A stretch of DNA of 6,149 nt from Anaerolineales bacterium (GTDB lineage: Bacteria > Chloroflexota > Anaerolineae > Anaerolineales > Villigracilaceae), in assembly GCA_020847355.1 (NCBI GenBank), contig JADLCG010000286.1, forward strand, positions 1 to 6,149, read 5' to 3'. A program made the position numbers and the translations under genes. A model generated the notes under the pieces. That model did not search any database and had not been told where the DNA came from. It saw nothing but the letters and a program-made list of their open reading frames with translations. Every line of letters starts with the position of its first letter. Position 1 is the first letter of the stretch. This document shows, piece by piece, positions 6,145 to 6,149 of this stretch.

Positions 6145-6149
6145 CAAGA

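Noticed and set aside
6071..6149. tRNA 3' end as an integration site for a mobile element
   Set aside because: The window ends five bases after the tRNA, and no integrase, repeated tRNA 3' end or foreign-looking gene is visible.

Overview
The window looks like chromosomal DNA from a member of the Chloroflexota, most likely class Anaerolineae. This is inferred from style rather than from a marker gene. Two lipoprotein genes carry a signal peptide and cysteine followed by long Thr/Pro linkers (runs such as PTPT and PSPTPT) ahead of SH3b or other beta-rich domains, which is common in that lineage. The DNA is moderately GC-rich, and the ABC exporter has separate ATPase and permease genes. All six protein genes and the tRNA are on the + strand.

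Positions 1-2533 hold the end of an export-type gene cluster: an ABC ATPase cut by the left edge at its Walker A motif, a MacB/FtsX-type permease, and an SH3b-domain lipoprotein. Stop and start codons overlap at both junctions (ATGA and TAATG), so the three are probably one translationally coupled unit. Positions 2530-5080 look like a second transcription unit. A promoter-like sequence overlaps the end of the lipoprotein gene and would start transcription almost exactly on the ATG of a short, ACT-less 3-phosphoglycerate dehydrogenase-like gene. A textbook M32 carboxypeptidase (carboxypeptidase Taq family) follows after 31 bp with its own Shine-Dalgarno sequence. A perfect 9-bp hairpin with a T tract (5049-5081) then ends the unit.

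Positions 5086-6021 encode a second lipoprotein of unknown function whose start lies directly against that terminator. Finally, a well-formed promoter (6027-6054) drives a complete tRNA-Pro with anticodon CGG (6071-6144), lacking an encoded CCA end.

Functionally the window mixes envelope genes (exporter, two surface lipoproteins) with housekeeping metabolism (serine biosynthesis, peptide turnover, tRNA). I see no mobile element, CRISPR array, phage gene or defence system, and no clear sign of a wholly new system. The points most worth a second look are the exporter-coupled SH3b lipoprotein with an unrecognised C-terminal domain, the apparently leaderless dehydrogenase start, and the terminator-abutting lipoprotein start. 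No intergenic gap exceeds about 65 bp.
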